Source: Phyto melanocephala (taxonomy: Eukaryota; Arthropoda; Insecta; Diptera; Rhinophoridae). Taken from it: a stretch of 64,000 nucleotides of DNA. The stretch lies in NCBI GenBank assembly GCA_941918925.1, contig OW799233.1, positions 6,130,001-6,194,000 on the forward strand. The letters run 5' to 3'. The notes under the pieces are model-generated. The model had not been told where the DNA came from and did no database searches. It was given only the letters and a program-made list of their open reading frames with translations. Shown one piece after another: positions 61,879 to 64,000 of this stretch. A program made the position numbers and the translations under genes. Numbering within the stretch: position 1 is the first letter of the stretch; each line of letters begins with the position of its first letter.

Positions 61879-62503
61879 AGTGGGCGTGGCACATTTATTT
61901 TCCGTTATAACGAAGACTTTGACCAAAAAACCATGTTTGCAAAATTTCAGAATCGTACATATAGTTTTGTCAGTTTTATTACGTTTTAAACTTTAAATAT
62001 ACACTGAGCGGTATAAATTTTCGTACATTTTGACCTATAACTCCTTTTCTAATGCATAGATTTAAGCAATTTTTGGGGAGAAATATTCTTTTGACTCGAG
62101 AAATATATATTCGAAGTTTCATGACTCTACGTTTATGCGTTTGGACACAATTCCTTTTTTTTCGATGTTTGAAGGACACGGGTTTTTCGACCTATTCTTG
62201 CTTTACGAGCTATAACTCTCTTCCTAATATTCCGATTTAGCCCATTTTCAATACCAAACAAACCTTGTCTATAAGAAAGATTCTGGCAAAATTTGAGCCC
62301 TCTAGCTTTTTCGGTGCGACCTCTATCGTGCTTTCAACAGACGGACAGACGGACAGACGGACGGACATAGCTAGATCGTCATCAAATCAAACCCCGATTC
62401 AGAATATATATACTTTATGGGGTCTAAAATGGATATTTCGATGTGTTACAAACGGAATGACAAAATGAATATACCCCCACCATTTTTTTGGTGGCGGGTA
62501 TAA
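61879..62503 (+). repeat. Family B 3' part (solo)
   Basis: From GTGGGCGTGGCACATTTATT to the end hairpin ATACCCCCACC...GGTGGCGGGTAT, closely matching 28680-29302, with a GTCY block of CAGACGGACAGACGGACAGA type. The first 1.8 kb of the element is absent. Confidence 0.7.
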
Positions 62504-64000
62504 AAAGAAATAAAAAATATAAAATATAATAATTTTTCTATGTGTGTAAAAATCATGGCTACGATATGACTTTTTTTCTTCTTAAACATTTTTTTCATAT
62601 TTACACACTAAAGAATTTATAAATTTATTTAGATAATAATCCCCAATTTGTTTTGATAAGTTTAATGTCGACGTAATCAAATAAGATGCATTTCTGTACT
62701 TGTTCTCTTCTTTTTGTTTTATCTTGAAACATCTTCGAACCAAATAATGGATTTTCCATTTTTTGTCGGTAAAATTAAAAATATTAATCTGTCTTTTAAA
62801 AGTCAAATGCTTTCATTATTTATGTGTCATTTATATGTTTAATTTATTCCTTACTTAAGTAGCTTTGGGGATCCTTTGTGCAGGATTAGCCCAGTTTTCT
62901 ACTTTGAGGGATAATTGTGCAATAAATTTTGGCATTAAATGAATGTATGTCTTATTTAATCATTTCGCTTCGTTTTCGTTTCTTATACATTTGGTTAAAT
63001 TGCTCCAATTGCCTACATTAATGTAACAGATACATTTATTATTCTTAAATTTATTTTATTTATATGTTTAAGCATTGCGAAGTACGACAAAAATACTCTT
63101 AAAACATATTTATTACAGGTTGTATGATTTCGAGTTTGCAAAACAAACGAATGAATACGAATACTCAGCGAGATACAGTACAGTACAATACATACATACA
63201 TATATAAGAATACTCATTAAAAAATAAATACCAATTAGGACTTGATATTAATGTACAGGGATTCATATGGGGTATTCATAAGATATGCTAATATGTCGTA
63301 TTGTCTTAATTTCATATTATATAAAAATGACCATTTTAGAATTTTAAAAAATTATGACAATACGATAACTAGGCAGTACAGCTTGTGAATTGACCAATTT
63401 TATTAAGTGTATTTTTATAAAAAAAAATTTTTAACAAAAATATAAATAATTTGTTATTGATTTCGATTAAAAAATAATGTTTATTTTTTGTATTTACAAT
63501 AAATATATACAAGCACATTTACATACTGTTTATGAACTCAAAATTTTTGAAAGTAACAATAATATTTTAATACACAGTAATACCACGTATGCATGTAGTT
63601 TAGTAATGACAAATATGTTAACGAATGTGTTTGTGCAGTGCTGTGCATATGCCTGACTAGAATTGAGTTTTTGCTGGCAGTAATGTAAACGCTAGTAATT
63701 TTTACGGGACTTGTGCCTGTGTAACATTTGCATATTCAGTCGAAAACACCATGGGCTACAATATAAAAAATGTCTTTGAGTAAAAGAAAATGTTGTATTT
63801 TTTATTTAGGTTTATTAGAATGTTCTATATTGTGCTTTAATGATTATGTTATGTGGGGTTTTTTTTTAATAATTTTATTTAAAAATTTATATTTTTTTGC
63901 AAAATATAATCTCAATATGTATGATAATTTAAAAAAAAAATTCTCAACAATTTTTTTGTTTAGCTTTTTATTTTTTATATGAAAAGAACAAAGTTTATAA
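62504..64000. other. Intergenic, no feature recognised
   Basis: AT-rich to the window edge. Short frames near 62582-62806 and 63770-63982 have no recognisable motif. No TIR or array was seen. Confidence 0.5.

Noticed and set aside
62265..62468. Frame MSIRKILAKFEPSSFFGATS
   Set aside because: Entirely within the family B 3' part, crossing its GTCY repeat.

Overview
The window is AT-rich nuclear DNA from a higher (schizophoran, probably calyptrate/blowfly-like) fly. It holds three intron-containing genes whose proteins closely resemble Drosophila families, set in a dense field of short non-autonomous transposons. Species cannot be read from the sequence.

Layout. (1) 316-4679, + strand: a complete two-exon secreted inhibitory-type serpin, the likely Spn88Ea (Spn5) orthologue. 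Its 3.1 kb intron carries a decayed mariner and a Helitron with a second element inserted in its terminus. (2) 4680-10085: intergenic, with Helentron-like repeats and two foldback MITEs. (3) 10086-24150, - strand: a TMEM165/GDT1-family Golgi cation transporter in four constant exons that join to 326 codons, plus a likely 717-nt cassette exon. Its introns hold old Helentron-like copies, a tRNA-derived SINE, foldbacks and a possible small nested gene. (4) 24151-37247: intergenic; Tc1/mariner debris, a 2.4 kb Helentron-like element with a ~287-bp tandem array, and one arm of a large inverted duplication. (5) 37248-47667, - strand: a ten-exon, 818-residue insulin-receptor-like ectodomain with no membrane segment and no kinase, i.e. 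Sdr (secreted decoy of InR). Its introns hold a Helitron with a ~121-bp array and a hAT MITE nested in a pogo-like element, both with visible boundaries. (6) 47668-64000: no cellular gene seen; a PIF/Harbinger element with a broken transposase, tandem Helentron-like arrays, and the second arm of the inverted duplication.

The three genes do not form one pathway. The serpin acts on extracellular proteases (melanization/Toll, wing maturation in Drosophila), TMEM165 on Golgi Mn/Ca/pH balance and glycosylation, and Sdr on circulating insulin-like peptides. The serpin and TMEM165 are convergent; TMEM165 and Sdr share a strand.

The points most worth following are the receptor-derived decoy gene, the phase-symmetric low-complexity cassette in TMEM165, the near-identical inverted duplication 26 kb apart, and the Helentron-like family whose internal tRNA-like segment and end modules are present in unequal numbers. 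All calls were made by reading; no alignment or search was run.
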